Assembly: GCF_036088315.1 (NCBI RefSeq)
Contig: NZ_CP107996.1
Coordinates: 6,127,001 to 6,191,000, forward strand
Direction: 5' to 3'
Length of the DNA stretch: 64,000 nucleotides
From: Streptomyces sp. NBC_00344
GTDB lineage: Bacteria > Actinomycetota > Actinomycetes > Streptomycetales > Streptomycetaceae
The notes under the pieces are model-generated. The model saw only the letters and a program-made list of their open reading frames with translations, ran no database searches and was not told the DNA's origin. Both the position numbers and the translations under genes were made by a program. Below are positions 7,699-16,745 of this stretch, piece by piece. How positions within the stretch are numbered: the stretch's first letter is position 1; each line of letters begins with the position of its first letter.

Positions 7699-8325
7699 AT
7701 GCAGGAGCAGTACCGGACGGTCGCCCGCGAGGGCGTCCATGAGACCGAGATCAGCAGATCGCGCTTCATCTGCTCGCTGGCGCCGGCCGCGAGCGAGCAG
7801 GAGGCGCAGTCGTTCGTCGCGCGTATCCGCAGGCAGCACCCGGCCGCGACGCACAACTGTTTCGCCTACGTCGTCGGCGCCGACGCCGGCGTGCAGAAGG
7901 CGAGCGACGACGGAGAACCCGGCGGAACAGCAGGGGTGCCGATGCTGCAGATGCTGCTGAGACGCGAGGTGCGGTACGCCGTGGCTGTCGTCACCCGTTA
8001 CTACGGCGGGGTGAAGCTGGGCGCCGGGGGTCTGATCAGGGCGTACGGGGGAGCCGTCGGCGAGGCCCTGGACGAGCTGGGCACCGTGGTGAGACAGCGA
8101 TACAGGCTGGTCACGGTGACTGTCGACCACCAGCGCGCGGGGAAGCTGGAGAACGAGCTGCGCGCGTCCGGCCGCGCGGTGCGCGAGGTGCGGTACACGG
8201 ACGCCGTGGCGATCGAGGTCGCACTGCCGGACGCGGACGTGGAGACCTTCCGCGGGTGGCTCGCGGACACCACCGCGGGGGACGCGGTGCTGGAGCTTGG
8301 TTCCGAGGCGTACGGAGATGCCTGA
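7699..8325 (+). CDS. YigZ/IMPACT family protein
   Basis: A 208-residue UPF0029/IMPACT protein. The N-terminal domain has the family signature DDGEPGGTAGVPMLQML (D-x-E-P-x-G-T-A-G) and VVTRYYGGVKLGAGGLIRAY. The C-terminal domain (from about residue 140) has the ferredoxin-like DUF1949 fold (VTVDHQRAGKLENELRASG). YigZ proteins bind RNA or ribosome-linked factors; the precise bacterial role is uncertain. Full length for the family. Confidence 0.9.
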   Translation: MQEQYRTVAREGVHETEISRSRFICSLAPAASEQEAQSFVARIRRQHPAATHNCFAYVVGADAGVQKASDDGEPGGTAGVPMLQMLLRREVRYAVAVVTRYYGGVKLGAGGLIRAYGGAVGEALDELGTVVRQRYRLVTVTVDHQRAGKLENELRASGRAVREVRYTDAVAIEVALPDADVETFRGWLADTTAGDAVLELGSEAYGDA

Positions 8326-8385
8326 CCGTCCGGATACGGGAGTAGCCGCCCGTGCTGTCGGACCTCCCGGTTAACCTCAGGGATC

Positions 8386-9552
8386 ATGAGGTTGCTGCAC
8401 ACGTCGGACTGGCACCTGGGACGGTCCTTCCACCGGGTCGGGCTTCTCGATGCCCAGGCCGCGTACCTGGACCATCTGGTGGCCACGGTGCGTGAGCGTG
8501 ATGTGGACGCGGTCCTGGTCGCCGGGGATGTCTACGACCGTGCCGTACCGCCGCTCGCCGCCGTCGAGCTGTTCGACCGGGCACTGCACCGCCTCGCCGG
8601 GGCCGGCGTACCGACGGTCATGATCTCGGGAAACCACGACTCGGCGCGCAGACTGGGGGTCGGCGCGGGCCTCATCCAGCGGGCCGGTATACATCTGCGG
8701 ACCGATCCGGCCGGCTGCGCCACCCCGGTGCTGCTCTCCGACGCTCATGGCGCCGTCGCACTCTACGGACTGCCGTATCTCGAACCTGCTCTGGTGCGCG
8801 ACCAGCTGGGGGCGGCGAAGGCTGGTCACGAAGCGGTGATCGCAGCCGCGATGGCCGGGGTGCGGGACGATCTCGCGCAGCGCGCAGCGGGCACCCGGTC
8901 CGTGGTCCTGGCCCACGCCTTCGTGGCCGGCGGTGAGCCCAGCGAGAGTGAACGGGACATCACCGTCGGCGGCGTGGCGGCCGTGCCCGCCGGTGTGTTC
9001 GACGGCGTCGACTATGTCGCGCTGGGGCATCTGCACGGCAGCCAGACCCTTTCGGACCGGGTGCGTTACTCGGGCTCTCCGCTCGCCTACTCCTTCTCCG
9101 AGGCCGCTCACCGCAAGACCATGTGGCTGATCGACCTCGGGCCCGCCGGGGAGATCACCGCGGAGCGGATCGACTGTCCCGTCCCCAGACGGCTCGCCCG
9201 CATCCGCGGCAGACTGGCGGAGCTGCTGGACGACCCGTCGCTGGAACAGCACGAGGAATCCTGGGTGGAGGCGACGCTCACCGACCCCGTTCGGCCCCCG
9301 GAACCCATGGCCGGACTGACCCGGCGCTTCCCGCACACGCTCAGCCTGGTCTTCGAGCCCGACCACACGGAGCAGGGCTCCTCCGCCACATACGCACAAC
9401 GGCTCAAGGGCCGCACCGACCAGCAGATCGCTGAGGACTTCGTGGCACATGTGCGCGGCGGAACGGGGCCCGACGAAGCGGAACGCGGAGTCCTGTCCGG
9501 TGCCATCGACCACGTACGGGTGGACGACGGGCTGCGCGAGGTGGCCCGATGA
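8386..9552 (+). CDS. sbcD: Exonuclease SbcCD subunit D (nuclease)
   Basis: The Mre11-type nuclease subunit of the SbcCD complex, which processes hairpins and blocked DNA ends in the cytoplasm. All metallophosphatase motifs are present: TSDWHLGRSF (residue about 6), AGDVYDR, ISGNHDSARR, LAHAFVAGG and LGHLHGSQT. The 388-residue length is normal, and the C-terminal region includes the SbcD capping domain. ATG 8386 follows AGGGA. Its stop overlaps the sbcC ATG in an ATGA, so the two subunits are coupled. Confidence 0.96.
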   Translation: MRLLHTSDWHLGRSFHRVGLLDAQAAYLDHLVATVRERDVDAVLVAGDVYDRAVPPLAAVELFDRALHRLAGAGVPTVMISGNHDSARRLGVGAGLIQRAGIHLRTDPAGCATPVLLSDAHGAVALYGLPYLEPALVRDQLGAAKAGHEAVIAAAMAGVRDDLAQRAAGTRSVVLAHAFVAGGEPSESERDITVGGVAAVPAGVFDGVDYVALGHLHGSQTLSDRVRYSGSPLAYSFSEAAHRKTMWLIDLGPAGEITAERIDCPVPRRLARIRGRLAELLDDPSLEQHEESWVEATLTDPVRPPEPMAGLTRRFPHTLSLVFEPDHTEQGSSATYAQRLKGRTDQQIAEDFVAHVRGGTGPDEAERGVLSGAIDHVRVDDGLREVAR

Positions 9553-12500
9553 GACTCCACACCCTGCGGATCACCGCTTTCGGACCTTTCGGCGGCACTC
9601 AGGAAGTCGACTTCGACGCGCTGTCCGCAGCCGGACTCTTTCTGCTCCACGGCCCGACCGGCGCCGGCAAGACCTCGGTGCTCGACGCGGTCTGCTATGC
9701 CCTGTACGGGGCGGTGCCCGGCGCCAGACAGGGGCCGGGGGCATCGCTTCGCAGTGACCACGCCCCGGTGGCAGACCTCACCGAGGTCTGCCTCGATCTC
9801 ACGGCCGGCGGACGCCGGCTCGAGATCACCCGCAGCCCGGCCCAGCCGCGCCCCAAGAAGCGCGGCGCCGGATTCGTCACGGAGAAGGCGCAGAGCCGGC
9901 TGCGTGAATACGATCCGCAGGGCGGGGGCTGGCAGCCGCTGAGCCGGTCGCACCAGGAGATCGGCGAGGAGATCACTCAGCTCCTCGGCATGAGCCGTGA
10001 GCAGTTCTGCCAGGTGGTGCTGTTGCCCCAGGGAGACTTCGCGCGGTTTCTGCGGGCCGACGCGGAGGCGCGGGGCAAGCTGCTCGGCCGGCTCTTCGAC
10101 ACCCGCCGTTTTGCCGCCGTGGAGGAACGTCTCGCGGAACTGCGCCGGGCGGCGGAGGCCGGAGTGCTCGCGGGCGACACCCGGCTGCTCACTCTCGCGC
10201 ACCGGATGGCGGAGGCGGCAGGCGACTCCGCGGGCGGATGGCCCCTGCCGCAGCACCGGCCGGGCGACCCCGGGCTCGCCGGAGCCGTGCTGGAATGGGC
10301 GGCGGTCGCCCGCAGCGGGGCGCGCGAGCGGCTGGACATCGCGCAGTGCGCGGTGTCCGCGGCCGAGAGCAGGCAGGCCGTCGCGCGGCACGCGCTGGAG
10401 AACGAGCGGGAACTCGCCCGACTTCAGCAGCGGTTCGACGAGACGCGCAGGCGGGCCGAGGGGCTCATCGCCCGCGCCCCGGAGGGCGACCGGCTGCGCG
10501 AGCGGCTGGAAAGGGCGCGCAGGGCCGAGCGGATCGCCGATCCGCTGTCGCAGCGCGAGCGCGCGGGACACGAACACCGCAGGGCTGTCGTTGCGTGGGA
10601 GAACATCAGGGGGCGGCTCCCCGCAGGGGAGGCCGACGCCGGGGCCGAACAGCTCTCCGCCCTGGAGGCGGGAGCCCAGCAGGAATTGGGCGCTCTCGAA
10701 GCGGCCCGGAGGGCCGAGCGGCGCAGCGCCGCGATCTCCGAGGAGCGAGCGCGACTTGACCGGCAGGCCGCTGCGGACGACGAACTGATCCGGGAAACCG
10801 AGGGCCGGCTCGCGGACTGGGAAGCCGAAAGCCGCCGCTGCCAGGACCGGATCGACGCGGCGCAGGACGCGGCCACCCGCGCGGAGCAGCTGGCCGGGCA
10901 GCTGGAACCGGCCCGGCTGAGGCTGCAAGCGGCGCGGCTTCGCGACCGGCGCGAGGCCGAAGCAGCCGATGCCGGCGATCTGCTGCGCGCCGCCCGTGAA
11001 CGGGCGAACTCCGCGCGCGAGACCTGGCTCGACCTCAGGGAGCGCCGACTCCGCGGTATCGCAGCCGAGTTGGCGGCCGGTCTGACGCCGGGGCAGGCCT
11101 GCGCGGTCTGCGGTGCGACGGAGCACCCGGAGCCGGCCCGGGCCGCGGCCGGCCAGGTGGACCGCGCGGCGGAGGAAGCGGCGTACGAGGAACACACCCG
11201 GGCCGAGCGGGACCGGGCGCAGGCGGAGCGCGCACTCGGCGCCCTGCGGGAATCGGTGGCCGAGGCACGTGCCGGGGCGGGCGACGCGACTGCCGGTGAA
11301 GTCGAGCGGCTGGTGGGCGAGTTGCAGCAGCAGCATGCCGGGGCGCACGGTCTGGCGGCGGACATGCACGCCGCGCGGGAGGCGCAGGACCGTGCCGCAC
11401 GTGAACACACCGAGCGGGTCGCCACGCAGCAGCAGGCCGAGCGGAGATCCGCCGCCAGAACATCGCACCGGGAGGCCCTGGAGCGCGAACAGGGCGCACT
11501 GGAGGAGGAGTTGACCCGGGCGCGGGGCGAGTCCCGCAGCGTCGCCGAACACGCCTCACAGCTCCAGCGACGGGTGCTCCTCCTCGGCGAGGCCGCAGAG
11601 GCGGTCCGCGCCGTCGGCACCACCGCCCGGCGGCTCAAGGAGGCCGACGACCGGCTGGCCGACGCCGCTTTCCGGGCGGGGTTCGACACCCCCCTGGCGG
11701 CATCGGAAGCGCTGGCCGGAGACGCGGAGCACAGCGCGATGCAGCGCGCGCTGGACGCCTGGCAGGCCGAGGAGGCCGCTGTGGCCGAACGGCTCGCCGA
11801 ACAGGACGCCTCGGCCGCCGCCGAACTGCCCCCGGCCGCGCCACAAGCGGCCCGGCAGACTCTGGACGCCGCAGAGCGCGCCGTCAGGGACACCGCTTCG
11901 GCTCTCGACGCCGCCGGTGAACGATGCGCCGCGCTGGCCCGACTGGCCCAGCAGTTCACCGAAGAGCTGCGCCGCCTGGGGCCTCTTCGCGCCGAGTACG
12001 ACAGGGTGGCGCGCATGGCCACGCTCACCGCGGGCACCTCCGCGGACAACGAACGCCGGATGCGCCTCGAGTCGTACGTGCTGGCGGCCCGGCTTGAGCA
12101 GGTCGCGGCCGCCGCCACCGCCCGGCTGCGCCGGATGTCGTCGGGCCGCTACACCCTGGTGCACTCCGACGCCAGGGAAGGCGGGCGCACCAGGTCCGGG
12201 CTCGGGCTGCATGTCGTGGACGCCTGGACCGGGCAGGAGCGGGACACCGCGACGCTCTCCGGCGGGGAGACCTTCTTCGCCTCACTGGCCCTGGCACTCG
12301 GCCTGGCCGACGTCGTCACCGACGAGGCGGGCGGTGTGCGGCTCGACACGCTCTTCATCGACGAGGGTTTCGGGAGCCTGGACGAGCAGACGCTCGACGA
12401 GGTGCTGGACGTGCTGGACTCGCTGCGCGAAAGGGACCGCAGCGTCGGAATCGTCAGCCATGTCGCCGATCTGCGCCGTCGGATCCCCGCTCAGCTGGAG

Positions 12501-12560
12501 ATCGTCAAGGAGCGGCACGGTTCGGCGGTGCGGCACCGCGGAGCAGCCGTCACGGGCTGA
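9549..12560 (+). CDS. sbcC: Exonuclease SbcCD subunit C (SMC-like ATPase)
   Basis: The Rad50-like ATPase of SbcCD, 1003 residues. Walker A GPTGAGKTS is at about residue 35. Two long Glu/Arg/Ala-rich coiled-coil arms follow. The zinc hook CAVC sits at about residue 517, where two SbcC arms dimerise through Zn. The ABC signature LSGGETFFASL and Walker B LFIDEGFGSLD lie near residues 900-945. It partners SbcD, encoded immediately upstream with a 4-base overlap. Its 3' end overlaps by 11 bases the remains of a convergent lrp-like gene. Confidence 0.95.
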   Translation: MRLHTLRITAFGPFGGTQEVDFDALSAAGLFLLHGPTGAGKTSVLDAVCYALYGAVPGARQGPGASLRSDHAPVADLTEVCLDLTAGGRRLEITRSPAQPRPKKRGAGFVTEKAQSRLREYDPQGGGWQPLSRSHQEIGEEITQLLGMSREQFCQVVLLPQGDFARFLRADAEARGKLLGRLFDTRRFAAVEERLAELRRAAEAGVLAGDTRLLTLAHRMAEAAGDSAGGWPLPQHRPGDPGLAGAVLEWAAVARSGARERLDIAQCAVSAAESRQAVARHALENERELARLQQRFDETRRRAEGLIARAPEGDRLRERLERARRAERIADPLSQRERAGHEHRRAVVAWENIRGRLPAGEADAGAEQLSALEAGAQQELGALEAARRAERRSAAISEERARLDRQAAADDELIRETEGRLADWEAESRRCQDRIDAAQDAATRAEQLAGQLEPARLRLQAARLRDRREAEAADAGDLLRAARERANSARETWLDLRERRLRGIAAELAAGLTPGQACAVCGATEHPEPARAAAGQVDRAAEEAAYEEHTRAERDRAQAERALGALRESVAEARAGAGDATAGEVERLVGELQQQHAGAHGLAADMHAAREAQDRAAREHTERVATQQQAERRSAARTSHREALEREQGALEEELTRARGESRSVAEHASQLQRRVLLLGEAAEAVRAVGTTARRLKEADDRLADAAFRAGFDTPLAASEALAGDAEHSAMQRALDAWQAEEAAVAERLAEQDASAAAELPPAAPQAARQTLDAAERAVRDTASALDAAGERCAALARLAQQFTEELRRLGPLRAEYDRVARMATLTAGTSADNERRMRLESYVLAARLEQVAAAATARLRRMSSGRYTLVHSDAREGGRTRSGLGLHVVDAWTGQERDTATLSGGETFFASLALALGLADVVTDEAGGVRLDTLFIDEGFGSLDEQTLDEVLDVLDSLRERDRSVGIVSHVADLRRRIPAQLEIVKERHGSAVRHRGAAVTG

Positions 12561-12927
12561 GAGGGCGACGCGGAAGCGGGGAGGAGCAGACAACGCTGGT
12601 GGTCACCGAGCCGAGCGATCCGACGCGGCCGGAGACTTCCTCCAGGTGCGTCATCGAGCGGGCGGCGACCTTCAGCATGAAGCAGTCGTCGCCGGTGACA
12701 TGGTGTGCCTCGAGGATCTCGGTCGTCGTCTCCAGCAGATCGTGAAACGGCTTGTAGTTGCCGTTCGGATACCGCAGCCGGACGAAGGCCAGGATGGGCA
12801 TCCCCAGCTGTTCCTGCTCGACGACCGCTGTGTAACCGGAGATGACCCCGGTCTCCTCCAGCCGTCGCACCCGCTCGGTCACCGCGCTTGCCGACATGGC
12901 GACAGCCCGGGCGAGCTCCGTGTAGCC
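12550..12927 (-). pseudogene. Lrp/AsnC regulator lacking its N-terminus
   Basis: The reading frame encodes a clear Lrp/AsnC protein from the middle of the helix-turn-helix onward: YTELARAVAMSASAVTERVR, RLEETGVISGYTAVV, then the RAM domain (FVRLRYPNGNYKPFHDLL, EAHHVTGDDCFMLKV). The first helix and the initiator region (about 20-25 residues in intact relatives) are missing. Upstream of 12927 the frame runs into antisense rhodanese sequence with no in-frame start near the break. Together with the adjacent headless rhodanese it marks a single deletion. An internal ATG at 12899 would give a protein without a complete HTH. Confidence 0.75.
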
Positions 12928-12930
12928 GGC

Positions 12931-13137
12931 CTCACCTACTGCTGGGGTCCCGGCTGCAACGGTGCGTCCCGCGCCGCGCTCGCCCTCGCCGAACTCGGCT
13001 ACCGGGTGAAGGAGATGCTGGGAGGCTTCGAGTACTGGGTACGTGAGGGTTTCGGCTACGAGACCCGGGAAGGCGCCGCGAAGCGCGACGCCGACCCGCT
13101 GACCGCACCGGCCGGGGCCGGGGACTGCGGCTGTTGA
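12931..13137 (+). pseudogene. Rhodanese-like domain protein lacking its N-terminus
   Basis: Only the C-terminal half of a rhodanese survives. It begins at LTYCWGPGCNGASRAALALA, which contains the active-site cysteine loop (CWGPGC), and continues through VKEMLGGFEYWVREGF to a Cys-containing tail GDCGC. Intact relatives are about twice as long and start with the structural CH2A region. No start codon with a ribosome site lies in frame just upstream, where the sequence is antisense to lrp. The gene would normally be transcribed divergently from lrp, and both 5' ends have been lost. Confidence 0.72.
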
Positions 13138-13156
13138 CCGGCCTGCGACCGGTGGC

Positions 13157-13189
13157 TGCCGGGGCCCGCGCGTTGCGCAGGCCCCGGCA
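13157..13189. terminator. Strong hairpin between rhodanese relic and DUF885 gene
   Basis: TGCCGGGGCC (13157-13166) and GGCCCCGGCA (13180-13189) form a perfect ten-pair stem, with further pairing possible in the loop. It lies between convergent reading frames and could stop transcription from both sides. Confidence 0.7.
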
Positions 13190-13207
13190 ACCGCCGGAGG
13201 TGGTGTC

Positions 13208-14899
13208 CTACAGCTTGGACAGCTCATCGACGAGATCGTCCAGGCCGAGCGAGCCCTGGGACAGCGCGGCCATGTGCCAGGCCTTCGCGTCGAAGGAGTC
13301 GCCGTGCGCCTTGCGCGCGTTCTCCCTGCCCAGCATCCAGGCACGCTCGCCCAGCTTGTAGCCGATGGCCTGGCCGGGCATCGACAGATAGCGGATGAGC
13401 TCGCTCTCCACGAAGTCGGCGGGGCGGCCGCTGTGGTTGCCGAAGAACTCCTGTGCCAGTCCGGGTGTCCAGCGCTCGCCCGGATGGAACGGCGAATCCG
13501 CCGGGATCTCCAGCTCCAGGTGCATACCGATGTCCACGATGACCCGGCAGGCGCGCATCATCTGCGCGTCGAGATAGCCGAGTCTGCGCTCCGCGTCGGG
13601 CAGGAAACCCAGCTCGTCCATCAGCCGCTCCGCATACAGCGCCCAGCCCTCGGCATTGGCGCTGACCATGCCGACACTCGCCTGGTAGCGGGAGAGCTGG
13701 TCCGCCACATGCACCCACTGCGCCAGCTGCAGATGGTGGCCCGGCACGCCCTCGTGGTACCAGGTGGAGACGAGGTCGTACACCGGGAAGCGGGTCTCGC
13801 CCATGGTCGGCAGCCAGGTGCGTCCCGGGCGGGAGAAGTCCTCCGAAGGAGGCGTGTAGTACGGCGCCGCGGCGCCTCCCGGCGGCGCGATCCGGGACTC
13901 CACCTTCCGCACCCGGTCGGCGAGTTCGAAGTGGGTTCCGTCCAGGGCTTCCATGGCGTCCGTCATCAGGCCCTGAAGCCACTTCTGGACCTCATCGACA
14001 CCCTCGATGTGCGTGCCGTGCTCATCGAGGTGGGCGAGCGCCTCCCAGGGGCCGGCGCCAGGCAGGATCTTCTCCGCCTCGGTTCGCATCTCGGCCAGCA
14101 GCCGGTGGTATTCGGACCAGCCGTAGGCGTAGGCCTCGTCCAGGTCCAGGTCGGTGCCGTTGAAGTAGCGCGACCAGCGGGCATATCGCTCGCGGCCCAC
14201 GGTGTCCGGCGCGTCCTCGACCGCGGGGGCGTACACATCGCGCACCCAGTCACGGAGAACCACGATCGCCTCGGTCGCTCCGCGGGCCGCGGTGTCGAGC
14301 TCCCCGCGCAGCGAATCCGGCCCGGCGGCCGCGAACTCCTCGAACCAGCCCTTGCTGCCGGCGCCGGAACCCGCCCACTCGGTGAGCTGCCCGACGAAGG
14401 TCTCGGTCGGCCGCGGCGGGCCGAGCAGCCCTCGCTCGAGGCCGAGCGCCAGAGATTCCTGATAACCCTGGAATGCGGCCGGAACCGCGTCCAGCCTCTT
14501 GACCACGGCCCGCCAGTCGTCCTCTGTCTCCGTGGGGGTCACGCTGAAGACCTCCCGCACGGCGTGCGCGGGGGAGTGGATGTTGCTGATGGCCCGCAGC
14601 GCCTCGTCGGCATCGTGCACGGCGAGTTCGGCGTTCAGCCGCTCCCGCAGCAGCCTGCCGCAGCGCCGTTCGACATCGCTGGCCCCTCCCGGCCGGCGCT
14701 CCGCTTCGCCGAGTGCGGCCAGCGTGCTGCGCGCCAGCCCGGCGAGGGCGGCCTGCCCTGCCGGCGAGAAGTCCGGAAGACGGCTGGAGCTGTCCTTGAC
14801 TCCGAGGAACGTGCCGGTGATCGGGTCCAGTTCGATCAGGGCGTCGACGTACTCGTCTGCTACCTGTCGGGGAAGGGGGCTGCTGGAAGTTGGTGACAT
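13208..14899 (-). CDS. DUF885 family protein (putative metallopeptidase)
   Basis: A 563-residue DUF885 protein, a group related to M32/M3-like carboxypeptidases. The HExxxH-type motif is visible as YHEGVPGHHLQLAQW near residue 381, followed by NAEGWALYAERLMDELG, which supplies the downstream glutamate expected for gluzincins. No signal peptide is seen, so it is probably cytoplasmic. Dipeptide or peptide hydrolysis is likely, but the substrate is unknown. ATG 14899 follows GAGG by eight bases. It lies upstream of a convergent terminator and downstream of a separate Lrp-type gene. Confidence 0.88.
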   Translation of the reverse strand: MSPTSSSPLPRQVADEYVDALIELDPITGTFLGVKDSSSRLPDFSPAGQAALAGLARSTLAALGEAERRPGGASDVERRCGRLLRERLNAELAVHDADEALRAISNIHSPAHAVREVFSVTPTETEDDWRAVVKRLDAVPAAFQGYQESLALGLERGLLGPPRPTETFVGQLTEWAGSGAGSKGWFEEFAAAGPDSLRGELDTAARGATEAIVVLRDWVRDVYAPAVEDAPDTVGRERYARWSRYFNGTDLDLDEAYAYGWSEYHRLLAEMRTEAEKILPGAGPWEALAHLDEHGTHIEGVDEVQKWLQGLMTDAMEALDGTHFELADRVRKVESRIAPPGGAAAPYYTPPSEDFSRPGRTWLPTMGETRFPVYDLVSTWYHEGVPGHHLQLAQWVHVADQLSRYQASVGMVSANAEGWALYAERLMDELGFLPDAERRLGYLDAQMMRACRVIVDIGMHLELEIPADSPFHPGERWTPGLAQEFFGNHSGRPADFVESELIRYLSMPGQAIGYKLGERAWMLGRENARKAHGDSFDAKAWHMAALSQGSLGLDDLVDELSKL

Positions 14900-14961
14900 G
14901 CGGACATCCTCGTACGTCGGGGAGGTCCGCGCCAGCACCTTCCGGCGCCGGACTCCTTACC

Positions 14962-15435
14962 TCATCCCGGCGGCAGCAGCGGGCCGCAGTCCCACTGCTG
15001 GAAGATCAGCCGGGTCTCGACCCGGGCGACCTCACGCCGTGCGGTGAACTCGTCGATCACGAGGCGCTGCAGATCGGCGGTGTCCGCCACCGCCACATGC
15101 ACCAGATAGTCGTCGGGGCCGGTCAGATGGAACAGCGCCCGGGATTCGGGCAGCGCCCGGATACGTTCGACGAAGGGGCCCACCAGCTCTCTGCGGTGCG
15201 GCCGCACCTGTACCGAGAGCAGGGCTTCGAGTCCTCTGCCGAGCTTCGCCGGATCGAGTCTCAGCTGATGCCCCAGGATCACTCCGGAACGCCGCAGCCG
15301 GGCGACCCGGTCGAGGCAGGTCGACGCGGCGAGCCCCGTTTCGGCCGCGAGTTCACGGTAGGTGCTCCGGGCATCGTTCTGCAGAAGGCCGAGCAACTGC
15401 AGATCGACCGGGTCCAGTACGACAGATTCGGTCAT
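14962..15435 (-). CDS. Lrp/AsnC family transcriptional regulator
   Basis: A 157-residue, full-length Lrp/AsnC regulator. The HTH is at residues about 5-60 (LDPVDLQLLGLLQNDARSTY, RELAAETGLAASTCLDRVAR), followed by a RAM/ligand-binding ferredoxin-like domain (HLTGPDDYLVHVAVADTADL). It is divergent from a transsulfuration enzyme at 15495, with about 60 bases between. It therefore probably controls that gene in response to an amino acid. ATG 15435 is favoured over an upstream ATG that lies in the shared promoter. Confidence 0.92.
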   Translation of the reverse strand: MTESVVLDPVDLQLLGLLQNDARSTYRELAAETGLAASTCLDRVARLRRSGVILGHQLRLDPAKLGRGLEALLSVQVRPHRRELVGPFVERIRALPESRALFHLTGPDDYLVHVAVADTADLQRLVIDEFTARREVARVETRLIFQQWDCGPLLPPG

Positions 15436-15494
15436 TCGGCGAACGTAACACGGAGAATCCGCCACAGGGTCCGGCAGGTGTTCAGAGTGCAGCC

Positions 15495-16745
15495 ATGAGA
15501 GCAGACGCCGAAACGGGCCTTTCGACCACCTCCAGAGCGCTGGCCACCGAAGCGGTGCATGCCGGGCGCGAAGACCTCGCGGATCTCGGCCTGCATGCCG
15601 TCCCGATCGATCTGTCGACCACCTACCCGTCGTTCGACAGCAGAGGTGAGGCGGCCAGGATCGACGAGTTCGCCGCCACCGGGGCCCGCCCCGATGGGCC
15701 GCCGGTCTACGCCCGGCTCGACAATCCGACCACCGGCAGGTTCGAGACGGCGCTCGCGCGGCTGGAGAGTGCCGAGAGCGCGGTGGCCTTCGCCAGTGGC
15801 ATGGCGGCTCTCACCGCGGTCCTCCTGGCGAGGGCCGGCGGAGGGATGCGCCATGTGGTGGCCGTCAGGCCGCTCTACGGCTGCAGCGACCATCTGCTCA
15901 CCGCGGGACTTCTCGGTACGGAGGTGACCTGGACCGACCCGGCGGGTGTCGCCGACGCGATACGTCCCGACACCGGTCTGGTGATGGTGGAGACACCGGC
16001 CAATCCGACTCTCGCCGAGATCGATATCAGTGCGCTCGCACACTCCTGCGGCTCGGTGCCGCTCCTGGTCGACAACACCTTCGCCACACCCGTTCTCCAG
16101 CGGCCCCTGGAGGAAGGAGCCCGGATCGTCCTGCACAGTGCCACCAAGTACCTGGGCGGGCACGGGGATGTGATGGGCGGCGTGGTGGCCTGCGACGAGG
16201 AGTTCGCACGGACCCTGCGGCAGGTGCGGTTCGCGACCGGCGGAGTGCTCCACCCGATGGCCGGGTACCTCCTGCTGCGCGGCCTCTCGACGCTGCCGGT
16301 GCGGGTGCGGGCGGCGGCGGCGACCGCCGCGGAACTGGCCGCCCGGCTGGCAGCCGACCCGCGCATCGCCCGTGTCCACTACCCGAAGGTGGGCGGCGCG
16401 ATGGTGTCCTTCGAGGTCTGCGGTGATCCGCACCAGGTCATCGCCGGTGTCCGGCTCATCACCCCTGCGGTCAGTCTGGGCAGCGTGGACAGTCTCATCC
16501 AGCACCCGGCCTCCATCAGCCACCGCATCGTGGCCGAGGGAGACCGGACGTCCGCCGGAGTGAGCGAGCAACTGCTCCGGATGTCGGTCGGTCTCGAGGA
16601 CGTCGACGACCTCTGGCACGACCTGGACGAGGCACTCAGTGGCCCGTCTGCTCACTCTGTTCGTACGGGAGTTCCTTCCGCAGGTCGTACGGCTGCTCGT
16701 ACGGAAGGCGGGAACGTGTTGGTGTCGCCGCCAGCCGTGCGGTGA
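15495..16745 (+). CDS. Cys/Met metabolism PLP-dependent enzyme (cystathionine or methionine gamma-lyase type)
   Basis: A PLP-dependent transsulfuration enzyme (Cys_Met_Meta_PP family). The PLP lysine is in HSATKYLGGHGDVMGG. PVYARLDNPTTGRFETALARLE, FASGMAALTAVLLA and LVDNTFATPVLQRP are family signatures. It probably cleaves or forms C-S bonds of cystathionine, homocysteine or methionine in the cytosol. The enzyme domain ends near LWHDLDEALSG; the last 35 or so residues are an unusual tail read antisense to the neighbouring GNAT gene. The divergent Lrp regulator probably controls it. Confidence 0.9.
   Translation: MRADAETGLSTTSRALATEAVHAGREDLADLGLHAVPIDLSTTYPSFDSRGEAARIDEFAATGARPDGPPVYARLDNPTTGRFETALARLESAESAVAFASGMAALTAVLLARAGGGMRHVVAVRPLYGCSDHLLTAGLLGTEVTWTDPAGVADAIRPDTGLVMVETPANPTLAEIDISALAHSCGSVPLLVDNTFATPVLQRPLEEGARIVLHSATKYLGGHGDVMGGVVACDEEFARTLRQVRFATGGVLHPMAGYLLLRGLSTLPVRVRAAAATAAELAARLAADPRIARVHYPKVGGAMVSFEVCGDPHQVIAGVRLITPAVSLGSVDSLIQHPASISHRIVAEGDRTSAGVSEQLLRMSVGLEDVDDLWHDLDEALSGPSAHSVRTGVPSAGRTAARTEGGNVLVSPPAVR

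Noticed and set aside
9108..11552. An 814-codon open frame on the minus strand across sbcD-sbcC
   Set aside because: It is antisense to sbcD and sbcC, which have full family motifs. High GC removes stops from the opposite strand. Its composition (Gly/Arg/Pro-rich) is not protein-like.
12941..13137. A complete short rhodanese gene
   Set aside because: There is no start codon with a ribosome site in frame, and the first half of the fold is missing.
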